43,921 bases of DNA from Rhodococcus maanshanensis NBRC 100610. GTDB lineage: Bacteria; Actinomycetota; Actinomycetes; Mycobacteriales; Mycobacteriaceae. Of the stretch, positions 7,095 through 16,885 are shown piece after piece. The stretch spans positions 1-43,921 of the forward strand of contig NZ_BCXA01000056.1 of NCBI RefSeq assembly GCF_001894865.1. Reading direction: 5' to 3'. Position numbers and translations under genes: made by a program. Numbering within the stretch: position 1 is the stretch's first letter; each line of letters begins with the position of its first letter. The notes under the pieces were generated by a model. That model made no database searches. It was not told where the DNA came from and saw only the letters and a program-made list of their open reading frames with translations.

Positions 7095-9572
7095 ATGCGA
7101 CGACTGGTTGTGATCGGCAACGGGATGGCGGGCGCCCGCACGGTGGAGGAGATCCTCGCCAGGGGCGGCGGCGACCAGTTCGACATCACGATGATCGGCG
7201 ACGAGCCGTACGGCAACTACAACCGGATCATGCTCTCGCACGTGCTGGCCGGCGAGTCCAGCACCGACGACGAGGACCTGATCCTCAACCCGATGAGCTG
7301 GTATCGGGAGAACGGCGTGAAGCTGTACGCGGGCGATCGCGCCGTCCGGCTCGACCGGTTCGCGAAGACCGTGACCTGCGCGAGCGACCGCGAGGTCGGC
7401 TACGACGTGCTGATCGTGGCGACCGGCAGCAACACCTTCTTCCCGAACATGGACGGTCTGCGCGAGGCCGACGGACGGCTCGCGCGGGGCGTGTTCGGAT
7501 TCCGCACCATCGCCGACACGAACGGCATGCTGCAGATGGCACAGGCCGAGGACGATGTCTCCGCGGTGGTCATCGGCGGTGGGCTGCTCGGGCTCGAGGC
7601 GGCCTACGGACTGCGCACCCAGGGGCTCACGGTGAACGTCGTGCACTCCCCCGGCCACCTGATGAACCAGCAGCTCGACGAGCGCGGCGGATCGGTGCTG
7701 CGCGCCAAGATCGAGGCGCTCGGCGTCGGTGTGCACACCTCGGTCCGGACCGACGCGGTGTTGCGGGACGAGCAGGGGCGGGTGACCGGCGTTTCCTTCA
7801 CCGACGGCAGCTCCCTCGCGGCCGACATGGTCGTCGTCACCGCGGGAATCCGTCCGAACACCGAGCTCGCCCGCGCGGGTGGCCTGGTGATCGAACGCGG
7901 CATCGTCGTCGACGACCAGATGCGCTGTGAGGACGAGGGTTCGGTGTACGCGGTCGGCGAGTGCGCACAGCATCGCGGCGAGCTGTACGGGCTCGTCGCC
8001 CCGGTGTGGGAGCAGGCCGTGGTGCTGGCCGAACACCTGACCGGTGCGAATCCCGAAGCCGCCTATGAGGGTTCACGCTCGACCACCAAGCTCAAGGTCG
8101 CGGGCGTCGACGTCGCGGCGATGGGTGTCAAGGGCCCCGAACTCGACGACGACGAGTTCCTCCAGTTCTACGATTCACGCAACGGCACCTACAAGAACGT
8201 CGTGGTGCGCGACGGCAAGCTGATCGGGGCGACCCTGATGGGCGAGGTCGGCAAGGCCGGGATGCTCACCCAGGCGTTCGACGGCAAGATCGAGCTCCCC
8301 GAGGACCGCCTCAGCCTGCTGTTCGACCTCGCCGACGGCGGCGCGGGGTCCAGCGCGGCCGACCTGCCGGACGACGCCCAGGTCTGCAACTGCAACGGGG
8401 TCAGCAAGGGCGACATCGTGTCCTGCGTGCACGCGGGTGCGTCCTCGCTCGGCGAGGTCATCGCGAAGACAAGGGCGGGCAAGGGCTGCGGCTCCTGCAA
8501 GGGGCTCGTGGCCGACATCGTCGCCTGCGCGGCGGGTGGCGCACTGGTGCCGGATCCGTCCGCCGACTGGTACGTCCCCTGCATCCCGATGACCAAGGCC
8601 GAGCTGATCGCCGCGATCCGGGAGCAGGACCTGCGCGCGGTCTCGCAGGTGTTCACCGCACTCGCCGCCGACGGTGCCGAGGACGCGGGATCCAAGATGC
8701 CGCTGGCCTCGCTGCTGCGCACCATCTGGGGGCCGGACTGGGTCGACGAGCGCGGCGCGCTGTTCATCAACGACCGGGTGCACGCGAACATCCAGCGGGA
8801 CGGCACCTTCTCGGTGGTACCGCAGATGAAGGGTGGGGTGACCACGCCGGACCAGCTGCGCCGCATCGCCGACGTCGCCGACAAGTACCACGTGCCGCTG
8901 GTGAAGGTCACCGGCGGCCAGCGCATCGACCTGCTCGGGATCCGCAAGGAGGACCTGCCCAAGGTGTGGGGCGATCTGGACATGCCGTCGGGCTACGCAT
9001 ACGGCAAGAGCATGCGCACGGTGAAAACCTGTGTCGGCAGCGACTTCTGTCGGTACGGCCTTGGCGATTCGACCGCGTTGGGCATCGCACTCGAGGAACG
9101 GTTTCAGGGGCTCGAGACGCCCGCCAAGCTCAAGCTGGCCGTCGCGGGCTGCCCGCGGAACTGTTCCGAGGCGCTGTGCAAGGACTTCGGCGTGGTCTCG
9201 GTTGGCGAGGACCGATGGGAGATCTACGTCGGCGGCGCGGCAGGCGCCCACATCCGCAAGGGTGATCTGCTCGCGACGGTCGAATCGTCGGACGCCGTAC
9301 TCGCACTGGCAGGCCGCTTCATCCAGTACTACCGCGAGGACGCGAAATGGCTGGAACGCACATATACCTGGGTTCCGCGAGTGGGACTGGAACACTTGCA
9401 GGCCATACTGATCCGCGACGAGGAGGGGGCCGTGGCCGGTCTGGACGAGCGCATGGCGATCGCGGTCGCGGGGTACCGCGACCCGTGGCAGGAACGCACC
9501 GAACCGAAGTCGCCCGCACAGTTCGTGCCGTCGCTTCCGCTGCTCCCGCTCCCCCAGGTGCCGGTCCGATGA
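7095..9572 (+). CDS. nirB: NADH-dependent nitrite reductase large subunit NirB
   Basis: Reduces nitrite to ammonium in the cytoplasm with electrons from NADH. The 825-aa protein begins with an FAD/NAD module (VVIGNGMAGARTVEEI, VVIGGGLLGLEAAYGL). A BFD-like [2Fe-2S] domain follows with cysteines 431, 433, 465 and 468 (CNCNG...GCGSCKG). Next comes the nitrite/sulfite reductase half-domain, with siroheme/[4Fe-4S] ligands Cys646, 652, 686 and 690 (CVGSDFC and CPRNC, spacing C-x5-C-x33-C-x3-C). The start MRRLVVIGNGMAG is chosen because the fold begins there; the frame is open for 15 further codons upstream. No clear Shine-Dalgarno is seen. It overlaps nirD by ATGA. Confidence 0.96.
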   Translation: MRRLVVIGNGMAGARTVEEILARGGGDQFDITMIGDEPYGNYNRIMLSHVLAGESSTDDEDLILNPMSWYRENGVKLYAGDRAVRLDRFAKTVTCASDREVGYDVLIVATGSNTFFPNMDGLREADGRLARGVFGFRTIADTNGMLQMAQAEDDVSAVVIGGGLLGLEAAYGLRTQGLTVNVVHSPGHLMNQQLDERGGSVLRAKIEALGVGVHTSVRTDAVLRDEQGRVTGVSFTDGSSLAADMVVVTAGIRPNTELARAGGLVIERGIVVDDQMRCEDEGSVYAVGECAQHRGELYGLVAPVWEQAVVLAEHLTGANPEAAYEGSRSTTKLKVAGVDVAAMGVKGPELDDDEFLQFYDSRNGTYKNVVVRDGKLIGATLMGEVGKAGMLTQAFDGKIELPEDRLSLLFDLADGGAGSSAADLPDDAQVCNCNGVSKGDIVSCVHAGASSLGEVIAKTRAGKGCGSCKGLVADIVACAAGGALVPDPSADWYVPCIPMTKAELIAAIREQDLRAVSQVFTALAADGAEDAGSKMPLASLLRTIWGPDWVDERGALFINDRVHANIQRDGTFSVVPQMKGGVTTPDQLRRIADVADKYHVPLVKVTGGQRIDLLGIRKEDLPKVWGDLDMPSGYAYGKSMRTVKTCVGSDFCRYGLGDSTALGIALEERFQGLETPAKLKLAVAGCPRNCSEALCKDFGVVSVGEDRWEIYVGGAAGAHIRKGDLLATVESSDAVLALAGRFIQYYREDAKWLERTYTWVPRVGLEHLQAILIRDEEGAVAGLDERMAIAVAGYRDPWQERTEPKSPAQFVPSLPLLPLPQVPVR

Positions 9573-9895
9573 CCGCGATCGCCGAAGGCGCGACGCCGAC
9601 CACGCTCGGCGCGGTCACCGACCTGACCCCGGGTGAGGGCAGGGCGTACGCCGTCCGTGGGCTCCAGCTGGCGGTGTTCCTGTTGTCGGACGGCACGATC
9701 CGCGCGATGGACGCGGTGTGCCCGCACAAGGGCGGACCGCTCGCCGACGGACAGATCGACGGCGGCGTCGTGATGTGTCCGCTGCACCAGTACGCGTTCT
9801 CCTTCGACACGGGTGCGTGCACCTCGGAGGGCGTCGGTGCGGCGCAGACCTACCCGGCCCGGGTCGTCGACGGAATGGTGATGGTCGACATCTAG
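9569..9895 (+). CDS. nirD: Nitrite reductase small subunit NirD (Rieske-type)
   Basis: A small partner of NirB needed for nitrite reduction. The 108-residue protein is a Rieske-fold domain with a full ligand set: Cys51-Pro-His53 (CPHKGGPLADG) and Cys70-Pro-Leu-His73 (CPLHQYAF). It may therefore hold a real [2Fe-2S] cluster; many NirD proteins have lost these ligands. The ATG overlaps the nirB stop codon (ATGA), so the two subunits are translationally coupled. A 75-bp gap with a small hairpin separates it from narG, so narGHJI may be read through from nirBD or have its own promoter. Confidence 0.94.
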   Translation: MTAIAEGATPTTLGAVTDLTPGEGRAYAVRGLQLAVFLLSDGTIRAMDAVCPHKGGPLADGQIDGGVVMCPLHQYAFSFDTGACTSEGVGAAQTYPARVVDGMVMVDI

Positions 9896-9937
9896 GAACC
9901 CGGCACACAAACGCAGCTCAACAAGTGGGGCCCCGCC

Positions 9938-9952
9938 TGCGGCGGGCCGAAG
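9938..9952 (+). terminator. Short hairpin in the nirD-narG gap
   Basis: A GC-only stem (CCGCC at about 9938-9942 with GGCGG at about 9946-9950, extended by a further C-G pair) with a TGC loop lies between nirD and narG, just before the narG ribosome binding site. It could attenuate read-through or stabilise the nar message end. It is weak evidence on its own. Confidence 0.3.
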
Positions 9953-9970
9953 ATCCTCGGAGAGGTACCG

Positions 9971-12900
9971 ATGCCAAGCTCAACCAAGCCCGGCAGCACA
10001 ACAGGAGTCGCGGGAACCGACCTCGCCGATTCCCTGCTCAAGTTCGGCAGACACTTCCAGCGCGGCGAGGCCTCCGAGGACCTGCGCACGCTGTACCAGA
10101 TCGGCGGCCGTTCGTCGGACGACTTCTACCGCGATCGGATGTCATACGACAAGGTGGTCCGGTCGACACACGGCGTGAACTGCACCGGATCCTGCTCATG
10201 GAAGATCTACGTCAAGGACGGGATCATCACCTGGGAGGCCCAGCAGACCGACTACCCGTCGATCGGCCCGGACAAGCCCGAGTACGAGCCGCGCGGCTGC
10301 CCCCGCGGCGCCTCGTTCTCCTGGTACACCTACTCGCCGGCGCGGGTCCGCTATCCGTACGTGCGCGGCGTGCTGCTCGAGATGTACCGGGATGCCAAGG
10401 AACGCCTCAAGGATCCGGTGCTCGCGTGGGAGGACATCGCATCCGACCCCGAGAAGTCCAAGCGCTACAAGTCCGCCCGCGGCAAGGGCGGATTCGTGCG
10501 GGCCGAGTGGTGGGAGGCCGCCGAGATCGTGGCCGCCGCGCACGTGCACACCATCAAGAAGTACGGTCCGGATCGCGTCGCCGGGTTCTCCCCGATCCCG
10601 GCCATGTCGATGGTCAGCCACGCGATCGGCACCCGGTTCATCTCGCTGATCGGCGGCGCGATGCTGTCCTTCTACGACTGGTACGCCGACCTGCCCGAGG
10701 CCTCGCCCCAGGTGTTCGGTGACCAGACCGACGTGCCGGAGTCGGCCGACTGGTTCGACGCCGGCTACCTGATCATGTGGGGCTCCAACGTCCCGGTCAC
10801 CCGAACCCCGGACGCGCACTACATGACCGAGGCCCGCTATCGCGGCCAGAAGGTCGTGGTGGTCTCGCCCGACTACGCCGACAACACCAAGTTCGCGGAC
10901 CAGTGGCTGCCGGCGCGCCCCGGCACCGACGGCGCCCTCGCCATGGCGATGGGTCACGTGATCCTCAAGGAGTTCTTCGTCGAGAAGGACACCGAGCGGT
11001 TCACCGACTATGTCAAGAAGTACACCGACCTGCCGTACCTGATCACGCTGGACGAGCGTGGCGACGGGTATGTGCCCGGAAAGTTCCTCACCGCAGCCGA
11101 TCTCGGAGACACCGCCGAGGGCGCCGAGCACAAGACGGTGCTGCTGAACGCGGAGACCGGCGAGACCGTGGTTCCCGGCGGCTCCCTCGGACATCGGTTC
11201 ACCGAATCCGGCAAGGGCCACTGGAACCTCGACCTGCACGGCATCGACCCGCTGATGACCATGCACGAGGATCCGGAGATGGCGGCCAATGCGGTCGCCG
11301 TGGATTTCCCCCGCTACGACACCTCCACGCCCGGGGTGCTGCGGCGCGGTGTGCCCACCCGGATGGTGGCGGGCAGGCGGGTGACCACCGTGTTCGACCT
11401 CATGCTCGCCCAGTACGGCGTCGGCCGTCCCGACCTGCCCGGCAACTGGCCGACCGGCTACGACGACACCGAGGAGCCGTACACCCCGGCGTGGCAGGAG
11501 GGCATCACCGGCGTGTCCGCGGCCGCCGCGGCGCGGGTCGCCCGCGAGTTCGCCGACAACGCCGACCGATCCGGCGGCCGGTCGATGATCCTGATGGGTG
11601 CGGGCACCAACCACTGGTTCCACTCCGACCAGATCTACCGGTCCTTCCTGACCCTGACCATGCTCACGGGCTGCCAGGGCGTCAACGGCGGCGGCTGGGC
11701 CCACTACGTCGGCCAGGAGAAGTGCCGCCCTGTCACAGGCTGGGCGACACTCGCATTCGGCTCGGACTGGTCCCGACCCGCCCGGCAGATGCAGGGCACG
11801 ATCTTCTGGTACCTGGCCACCGACCAATGGCGCTACGACCCCTTCACCGCCGAGGTGATGTCCTCCCCGCTGGCGAACGGCACGTTCGCCGGCCGCACCG
11901 CCGCGGACAACATCGCGCTCGCCACCCGCCTCGGTTGGATGCCGAGCTACCCCACCTTCAACCGCAATCCACTCGACCTGGCGGACGAGGCGGACCGGCT
12001 GGGCAAGAACGCGGCCGAGCACGTGGTGGACGGCCTCAAGACCGGTCACCTGCAGTTCGCCGTCGAGGACCCGGACGCGCCCGAGAACTTCCCGCGCTGC
12101 CTGACGGTGTGGCGCTCGAACCTGCTCGGCTCGTCCGCGAAGGGCAACGAGTACTTCCTCAAGCACCTGCTCGGCGCCGACTCGAACCTCAATGCCCGTG
12201 ACTCCGAGGGCATCCGGCCCGAGGAGCTGATCTGGCGGGATGAGGCCCCCGCGGGCAAACTCGACCTACTCACCACGCTGGACTTCCGGATGACGAGCAC
12301 CACGCTGTTCTCCGACGTCGTGCTGCCCGCCGCCACCTGGTACGAGAAGCACGACCTGTCCAGCACGGACATGCACCCGTTCGTGCACGCCTTCTCCCCC
12401 GCGATCTCTCCGCCATGGGAGACCAAGACCGACTTCGAGGCGTTCCACCGCATCGCCCGCGGCTTCAGTTGGCTGGCCGAGAAGCACCTCGGCACCCGGC
12501 GCGACATCGTCGCGGTGCCGCTGACCCACGATTCCAACGACGCCACCGCGCAGCCGGGCGGGCGAGTGCTGGACTGGAAACGCGGTGAATGCGAGCCGAT
12601 CCCGGGCAAGACGATGCCGAAGCTCGTGGTCGTCGAGCGGGACTACTCGGCGATCGCGGAGAAGCTCGGTGCGCTCGGTCCGCTGGTCGAGGAGCTCGGG
12701 CTGACGACAAAGGGCGTCACCACCCACCCGACCGAGGAGGTCGAGTACCTGCGCGGCGTCAACGGAACGGTGCAGACCGGCGTCGCGGCCGGACGGCCCT
12801 CGCTGGCCAAGGACAAGCACGCCTGCGAGGCGATCCTCGCACTGTCGGGTACCACCAACGGACGGCTCGCAACACAGGGCTTCGAGCACCTGCAGGAGCG

Positions 12901-13684
12901 AACCGGAACCGAGCTGGTCGACCTGGCCGCCGAGAACGAGGGCACCCGAATCCGATTCGCCGACACCCAGGCCAGGCCGGTGCCGGTGATCACCTCGCCG
13001 GAATGGTCGGGATCGGAGACCGGCGGCAGGCGGTACTCACCGTTCACCATCAACACCGAACGGCTCAAGCCATGGCACACGCTGACCGGCAGGCAGCACT
13101 TCTACCTCGACCACGACTGGATGGCCGAGCTCGGTGAGCAGCTGCCGATCTTCCGTCCGCCACTCGACATGACGGCGCTGTTCAGCGAGCCCGCGGTGGG
13201 CGAGACCCACGGCAACGGGGTCGGCGGCACCGTCACCGTCCGGTACCTGACCCCGCACTCGAAGTGGTCGATCCACTCGGCGTATCAGGACAACCTGCAC
13301 ATGCTCACGCTCTCGCGCGGCGGTCAGTCCATCTGGATGTCCGACGTGGACGCCGCCAAGATCGGTGTGGCGGACAACGACTGGATCGAGGCGAGCAACC
13401 GGAACGGCATCGTGGTCGCCCGCGCGATCGTCAGCCACCGGATGCCCGAGGGCACCGTCTTCATGTACCACGCCCAGGACCGCGCGGTCGACGTGCCGCG
13501 CACCGAGCGCACCGGCAAGCGCGGCGGCATCCACAACGCCTTGACCCGGCTGATGATCAAGCCCTCGCACCTGATCGGCGGCTACGCCCAGCAGTCCTTC
13601 GCGATGAACTACCACGGCCCGACCGGCAATCAGCGCGACGAGGTCACCACGATCCGCCGCCGCGACCAGGAAGTGACGTACTGA
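9971..13684 (+). CDS. narG: Respiratory nitrate reductase alpha subunit NarG
   Basis: Molybdenum (bis-MGD) catalytic subunit of the membrane-bound, cytoplasm-facing nitrate reductase, reducing nitrate to nitrite with quinol electrons. The 1237-aa length is typical. The N-terminal FS0 cluster motif is His67-x3-Cys71-x3-Cys75-x34-Cys110 (HGVNCTGSC ... RGCPRG). The segment FYDWYADLPEASPQ contains the conserved Asp that ligates molybdenum in the E. coli enzyme, and LIMWGSNVPVTRTPDAHYM is also family-specific. There is no twin-arginine signal, as in other NarG proteins with an inward catalytic site. GGAGAGG lies 7 nt before the ATG. The stop overlaps narH by one base (TGATG). Confidence 0.97.
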   Translation: MPSSTKPGSTTGVAGTDLADSLLKFGRHFQRGEASEDLRTLYQIGGRSSDDFYRDRMSYDKVVRSTHGVNCTGSCSWKIYVKDGIITWEAQQTDYPSIGPDKPEYEPRGCPRGASFSWYTYSPARVRYPYVRGVLLEMYRDAKERLKDPVLAWEDIASDPEKSKRYKSARGKGGFVRAEWWEAAEIVAAAHVHTIKKYGPDRVAGFSPIPAMSMVSHAIGTRFISLIGGAMLSFYDWYADLPEASPQVFGDQTDVPESADWFDAGYLIMWGSNVPVTRTPDAHYMTEARYRGQKVVVVSPDYADNTKFADQWLPARPGTDGALAMAMGHVILKEFFVEKDTERFTDYVKKYTDLPYLITLDERGDGYVPGKFLTAADLGDTAEGAEHKTVLLNAETGETVVPGGSLGHRFTESGKGHWNLDLHGIDPLMTMHEDPEMAANAVAVDFPRYDTSTPGVLRRGVPTRMVAGRRVTTVFDLMLAQYGVGRPDLPGNWPTGYDDTEEPYTPAWQEGITGVSAAAAARVAREFADNADRSGGRSMILMGAGTNHWFHSDQIYRSFLTLTMLTGCQGVNGGGWAHYVGQEKCRPVTGWATLAFGSDWSRPARQMQGTIFWYLATDQWRYDPFTAEVMSSPLANGTFAGRTAADNIALATRLGWMPSYPTFNRNPLDLADEADRLGKNAAEHVVDGLKTGHLQFAVEDPDAPENFPRCLTVWRSNLLGSSAKGNEYFLKHLLGADSNLNARDSEGIRPEELIWRDEAPAGKLDLLTTLDFRMTSTTLFSDVVLPAATWYEKHDLSSTDMHPFVHAFSPAISPPWETKTDFEAFHRIARGFSWLAEKHLGTRRDIVAVPLTHDSNDATAQPGGRVLDWKRGECEPIPGKTMPKLVVVERDYSAIAEKLGALGPLVEELGLTTKGVTTHPTEEVEYLRGVNGTVQTGVAAGRPSLAKDKHACEAILALSGTTNGRLATQGFEHLQERTGTELVDLAAENEGTRIRFADTQARPVPVITSPEWSGSETGGRRYSPFTINTERLKPWHTLTGRQHFYLDHDWMAELGEQLPIFRPPLDMTALFSEPAVGETHGNGVGGTVTVRYLTPHSKWSIHSAYQDNLHMLTLSRGGQSIWMSDVDAAKIGVADNDWIEASNRNGIVVARAIVSHRMPEGTVFMYHAQDRAVDVPRTERTGKRGGIHNALTRLMIKPSHLIGGYAQQSFAMNYHGPTGNQRDEVTTIRRRDQEVTY

Positions 13685-15318
13685 TGAGAGTTATGGCGCA
13701 GATGGCCATGGTCATGAACCTGGACAAGTGCATCGGCTGCCACACCTGCAGTGTCACGTGCAAGCAGGCGTGGACCAACCGCGGCGGCGTCGAGTACGCC
13801 TGGTTCAACAACGTGGAAACCCGCCCTGGACAGGGCTATCCGCGGCAGTATCAGGACCAGGAGAAGTGGAAGGGCGGCTGGACGCTCAACAAGCGCGGCA
13901 AGCTGACGCTGCGCACCGGCTCCCGGCTCAAGCGGCTGCTCAACATCTTCGCCAACCCCGACCTGCCGACGGTCTCGGACTACTACGAGCCCTGGACCTA
14001 CGACTACGAGAACCTGCTGGCCTCGCCCGCCATGGACACGGTCCCGGTCGCGCGCCCGAAGTCGCTGCTGACCGGAGAGGACACCAAGGTCACCTGGGGC
14101 GCCAACTGGGACGACGACCTCGGCAGCGGACCCGAGCAGGTCGGCAAGGATCCGTTGCTGGCCAAGGTCTCCGACAAGGTCAAGCTCGAGTTCGAGCAGA
14201 CCTTCATGTTCTACCTGCCGCGCATCTGCGAGCACTGCCTGAACCCGGCCTGCGCGGCGTCGTGCCCGTCGGGAGCGATCTACAAGCGCTCCGAGGACGG
14301 CATCGTGCTCGTCGACCAGGACAAGTGCCGCGGCTGGCGGCAGTGCGTCACCGGCTGCCCCTACAAGAAGATCTACTTCAACCACAAGACCGGCAAGGCC
14401 GAGAAGTGCACATTCTGCTACCCCCGGATCGAGGTCGGCATCCCGACCATCTGCTCGGAGACGTGCGTCGGCCGGCTGCGGTACATCGGCGTGATGCTCT
14501 ACGACGCTGACGCCGTCCTCGAGGCCGCGTCGGTCACCGACGACAAGGACCTCTACCCGTCGCAGCTCGGTGTGTTCCTCAACCCGCACGACCCGAGGGT
14601 GGTCGCCGAGGCCGAGCGCGCCGGCATCTCCGCCGAGTTCATCGAGGCCGCGCAGAACTCCCCGGTGTACAAGCTGATCGTCGACTATCAGGTGGCGCTG
14701 CCGCTGCATCCGGAATACCGCACCATGCCGATGGTCTGGTACATCCCGCCGCTCTCCCCTGTGGTCGAGGCCCTCTCGGACACCGGCCACGACGGCGAGG
14801 AGGCCGACAACCTGTTCGGTGCCATCGACTCGCTCCGCATCCCGGTCGAGTACCTGGCCGAACTCTTCACGGCGGGCGAGATCGGACCCGTGCGCGCCTC
14901 CCTGCAGCGATTGGCGGCGATGCGTGCGCACATGCGCCGGGTCAACCTCGGCGAGCCGACGCGGCCCGAGGTCGCGAACGCGGTCCGGTTGACCGAGACC
15001 GAACTGGAGTCGATGTACCGGCTGCTCGCCATCGCGAAGTACGAAGACCGGTACGTCATCCCGAACGGTGCAGGCTCGGACGCGCACCGGCTCGACGCGC
15101 TCGCCACCGGCTGCAGCCTCGAGGGCGACGGCGGACCCGGCATGACCGCGTTCGACGTGATGGCCGACAAGTTCCATCTCACCGAGCAGGTCGTCGACAC
15201 CAATTCCGATGCGGCCCCGGAGAACAAGTCCGGCCGGATCAACCTGCTCAACTGGGACGGCAAGAGCACAGCGGGCCTGATCCCCGCCGCGGCCGCCTCC
15301 AACCGGGACGGCGCCTGA
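13684..15318 (+). CDS. narH: Respiratory nitrate reductase beta subunit NarH
   Basis: Electron-transfer subunit carrying iron-sulfur clusters between NarI haems and NarG. The 544-aa product shows four cysteine groups: CIGCHTCSVTCKQAW, CEHCLNPACAASCP, CRGWRQCVTGCPYKK and CTFCYPRI...CSETCVGR. The Trp in CRGWRQC replaces a cysteine, as expected for the [3Fe-4S] cluster of NarH. The ATG shares its A with the narG stop codon, and the stop shares its A with the narJ ATG, so the operon is translationally coupled. A few codons downstream, MAQMAMVMNLDKC offers alternative Met starts, but the overlap favours the first. Confidence 0.97.
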   Translation: MRVMAQMAMVMNLDKCIGCHTCSVTCKQAWTNRGGVEYAWFNNVETRPGQGYPRQYQDQEKWKGGWTLNKRGKLTLRTGSRLKRLLNIFANPDLPTVSDYYEPWTYDYENLLASPAMDTVPVARPKSLLTGEDTKVTWGANWDDDLGSGPEQVGKDPLLAKVSDKVKLEFEQTFMFYLPRICEHCLNPACAASCPSGAIYKRSEDGIVLVDQDKCRGWRQCVTGCPYKKIYFNHKTGKAEKCTFCYPRIEVGIPTICSETCVGRLRYIGVMLYDADAVLEAASVTDDKDLYPSQLGVFLNPHDPRVVAEAERAGISAEFIEAAQNSPVYKLIVDYQVALPLHPEYRTMPMVWYIPPLSPVVEALSDTGHDGEEADNLFGAIDSLRIPVEYLAELFTAGEIGPVRASLQRLAAMRAHMRRVNLGEPTRPEVANAVRLTETELESMYRLLAIAKYEDRYVIPNGAGSDAHRLDALATGCSLEGDGGPGMTAFDVMADKFHLTEQVVDTNSDAAPENKSGRINLLNWDGKSTAGLIPAAAASNRDGA

Positions 15319-16016
15319 TGGTCGCGCTCGGATTGCGCCGCAAGGTGTCCAACAAATTCCGGCCGGGGGCGGAGGTGACCCTGTCCGAGCGGGACCAGCG
15401 GGTCGTGTGGCGGATCGCCGCCCTCCTGCTGGACTACCCGACGGAGCAGACGCTCGGGATGCTCGGCGACCTGCGCAGAGCGGCCGAGACGGTACCGGGA
15501 TCGGCAGGCGCGAACCTGGTTGCGTGCGTGGACTTCATGCAGCGCACGCCCCGGATCGAGCTGTCCTCACTGTACGTCGAGACGTTCGACCTGCGCAGGC
15601 GCAGCAGCCTGCACCTGTCCTACTACGCGTACGGCGACACCCGCAATCGCGGTATGGCGCTGCTGCGCTTCAAGAACGCCTACCGCAACGGCGGCGTGAC
15701 GCTGGGTGACCACGAACTGCCCGACTTCCTGCCCGTGGTCCTCGAGTTCGCGGCGACCACCGATGCCGCGCGCGGGTGGCGGCTGCTGGTCGAACACCGC
15801 GCCGTGGTGGAGGTGCTCCGGCTGTCCCTGCGCGACAGCGAGTCCCCCTTCGCTCCCGTCCTGGATGCGCTGTGCGCGACGCTGCCGGAACTCGACACCG
15901 ACGACAGGCAGAAGGTGGCGAAAATGGCAGCCGAGGGCCCGCCCGAGGAAGCGGTCGGCCTCGACACGTACGCGCTCGACCCCGCATTGCACCCCGAGAT
16001 GGGAGAACGACGGTGA
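15318..16016 (+). CDS. narJ: Nitrate reductase assembly chaperone NarJ
   Basis: A cytoplasmic, non-structural chaperone required for cofactor insertion into NarG and membrane docking of NarGH. The 232-residue, mostly helical protein has family features ALLLDYPTEQTLGML, the region IELSSLYVETFDLRRRSSLHLSYYAYGDTRNRG and the segment ELPDFLPVVLEFA. It sits between narH and narI with 1-bp and 4-bp overlaps (narJ TGA within GTGA), the usual narGHJI order. Confidence 0.95.
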   Translation: MVALGLRRKVSNKFRPGAEVTLSERDQRVVWRIAALLLDYPTEQTLGMLGDLRRAAETVPGSAGANLVACVDFMQRTPRIELSSLYVETFDLRRRSSLHLSYYAYGDTRNRGMALLRFKNAYRNGGVTLGDHELPDFLPVVLEFAATTDAARGWRLLVEHRAVVEVLRLSLRDSESPFAPVLDALCATLPELDTDDRQKVAKMAAEGPPEEAVGLDTYALDPALHPEMGERR

Positions 16017-16747
16017 CCACGCTGATGTGGCTGACCCTGCCCTATATCGCCCTCACCTCCTTCGTGGTGGGGCATGTGTGGCGCTACCGCAAGGACCAGT
16101 TCGGCTGGACCACCCGCTCCTCCCAGATGTACGAGAGCCGATTGCTCCGGCTCGGCAGCCCGCTGTTCCACTTCGGCATCCTGGCCGTGCTCGCGGGGCA
16201 CATCGGCGGCGTGTTGATCCCGGCCAGTTGGACGGAGGCGCTTGGCATCTCCGATCACACCTATCACCTGCTCGCGGTGGGGTTGGGCGTGCCCGCCGGC
16301 ATCGCGACCGTCGTCGGCCTGGCCATTCTCGTGTACCGGCGGATCAGTGTGCCTGCCGTGCGTCAGTCCAGCAGCACCAGCGACAAGATCATGTACGTGC
16401 TGTTCATCGCCGTCATCGCGACCGGGATGTTCAACACCCTCGGCGAGAATCTCATCCTCGGCGATTACGACTACCGCTCGACGGTGTCGCCGTGGTTCCG
16501 GAGCCTGTTCACGCTGAACCCGCAGCCGGACCTGATGGTCGGCGTCCCGCTCAGCTTCCAACTGCACGGCCTGACCGTGCTGGCGCTCCTGGCGATCTGG
16601 CCGTACACCCGCCTGGTGCACGTGTTCAGCGCACCGATCGGATACCTGGGCAGGCCGTACGTGGTCTACCGCAGCAAGGACGTCAAACGACCCGGTGGAA
16701 ACCGTTACGACAAGGCCTGGGAGACCGCAAACCGAAACCGCGCGTGA
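16013..16747 (+). CDS. narI: Respiratory nitrate reductase gamma subunit NarI
   Basis: Membrane cytochrome b subunit that oxidises quinol and passes electrons to NarH. The 244-aa protein starts at GTG (VTTLMWLTLPYIALTSFVVGHVWRYR), overlapping the narJ stop. It shows about five hydrophobic segments, with haem-ligand candidate histidines in HFGILAVLAGHIGG and in SFQLHGLTVLALLAIWPYTRLVHVFSAP, plus the family segment WRYRKDQFGWTTRSSQMYESRLLRLGSPLFHFG near the first loop. The C-terminus is basic and cytoplasmic. No narK transporter follows; the next gene is an MspA-type porin after a 138-bp gap. Confidence 0.96.
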   Translation: MTTLMWLTLPYIALTSFVVGHVWRYRKDQFGWTTRSSQMYESRLLRLGSPLFHFGILAVLAGHIGGVLIPASWTEALGISDHTYHLLAVGLGVPAGIATVVGLAILVYRRISVPAVRQSSSTSDKIMYVLFIAVIATGMFNTLGENLILGDYDYRSTVSPWFRSLFTLNPQPDLMVGVPLSFQLHGLTVLALLAIWPYTRLVHVFSAPIGYLGRPYVVYRSKDVKRPGGNRYDKAWETANRNRA

Positions 16748-16762
16748 ACACCTGTCGCCACA

Positions 16763-16783
16763 CTGCCGAAAATGTCGCGGCAG
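16763..16783 (+). terminator. Weak hairpin after narI
   Basis: CTGCCG and CGGCAG pair across a 9-nt loop 15 nt after the narI stop. A second small inverted repeat (CGCTA-TCAAC-TAGCG) follows at 16788-16802. Together they may end or slow nar transcription before the porin gene. Confidence 0.35.
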
Positions 16784-16885
16784 CCAGCGCTATCAACTAG
16801 CGTTCGAGAAGCATCGGGGATCTGTGTTGATTTGGGCCAATCGCGAGTACGCGAGGGGAAACTCGACCGAACGGATGTGGAATTC

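Noticed and set aside
13684-15318. Possible loss of a cysteine in NarH (CRGWRQC)
   Set aside because: Trp at this position is normal in NarH and reflects the [3Fe-4S] cluster, so it is not a defect.
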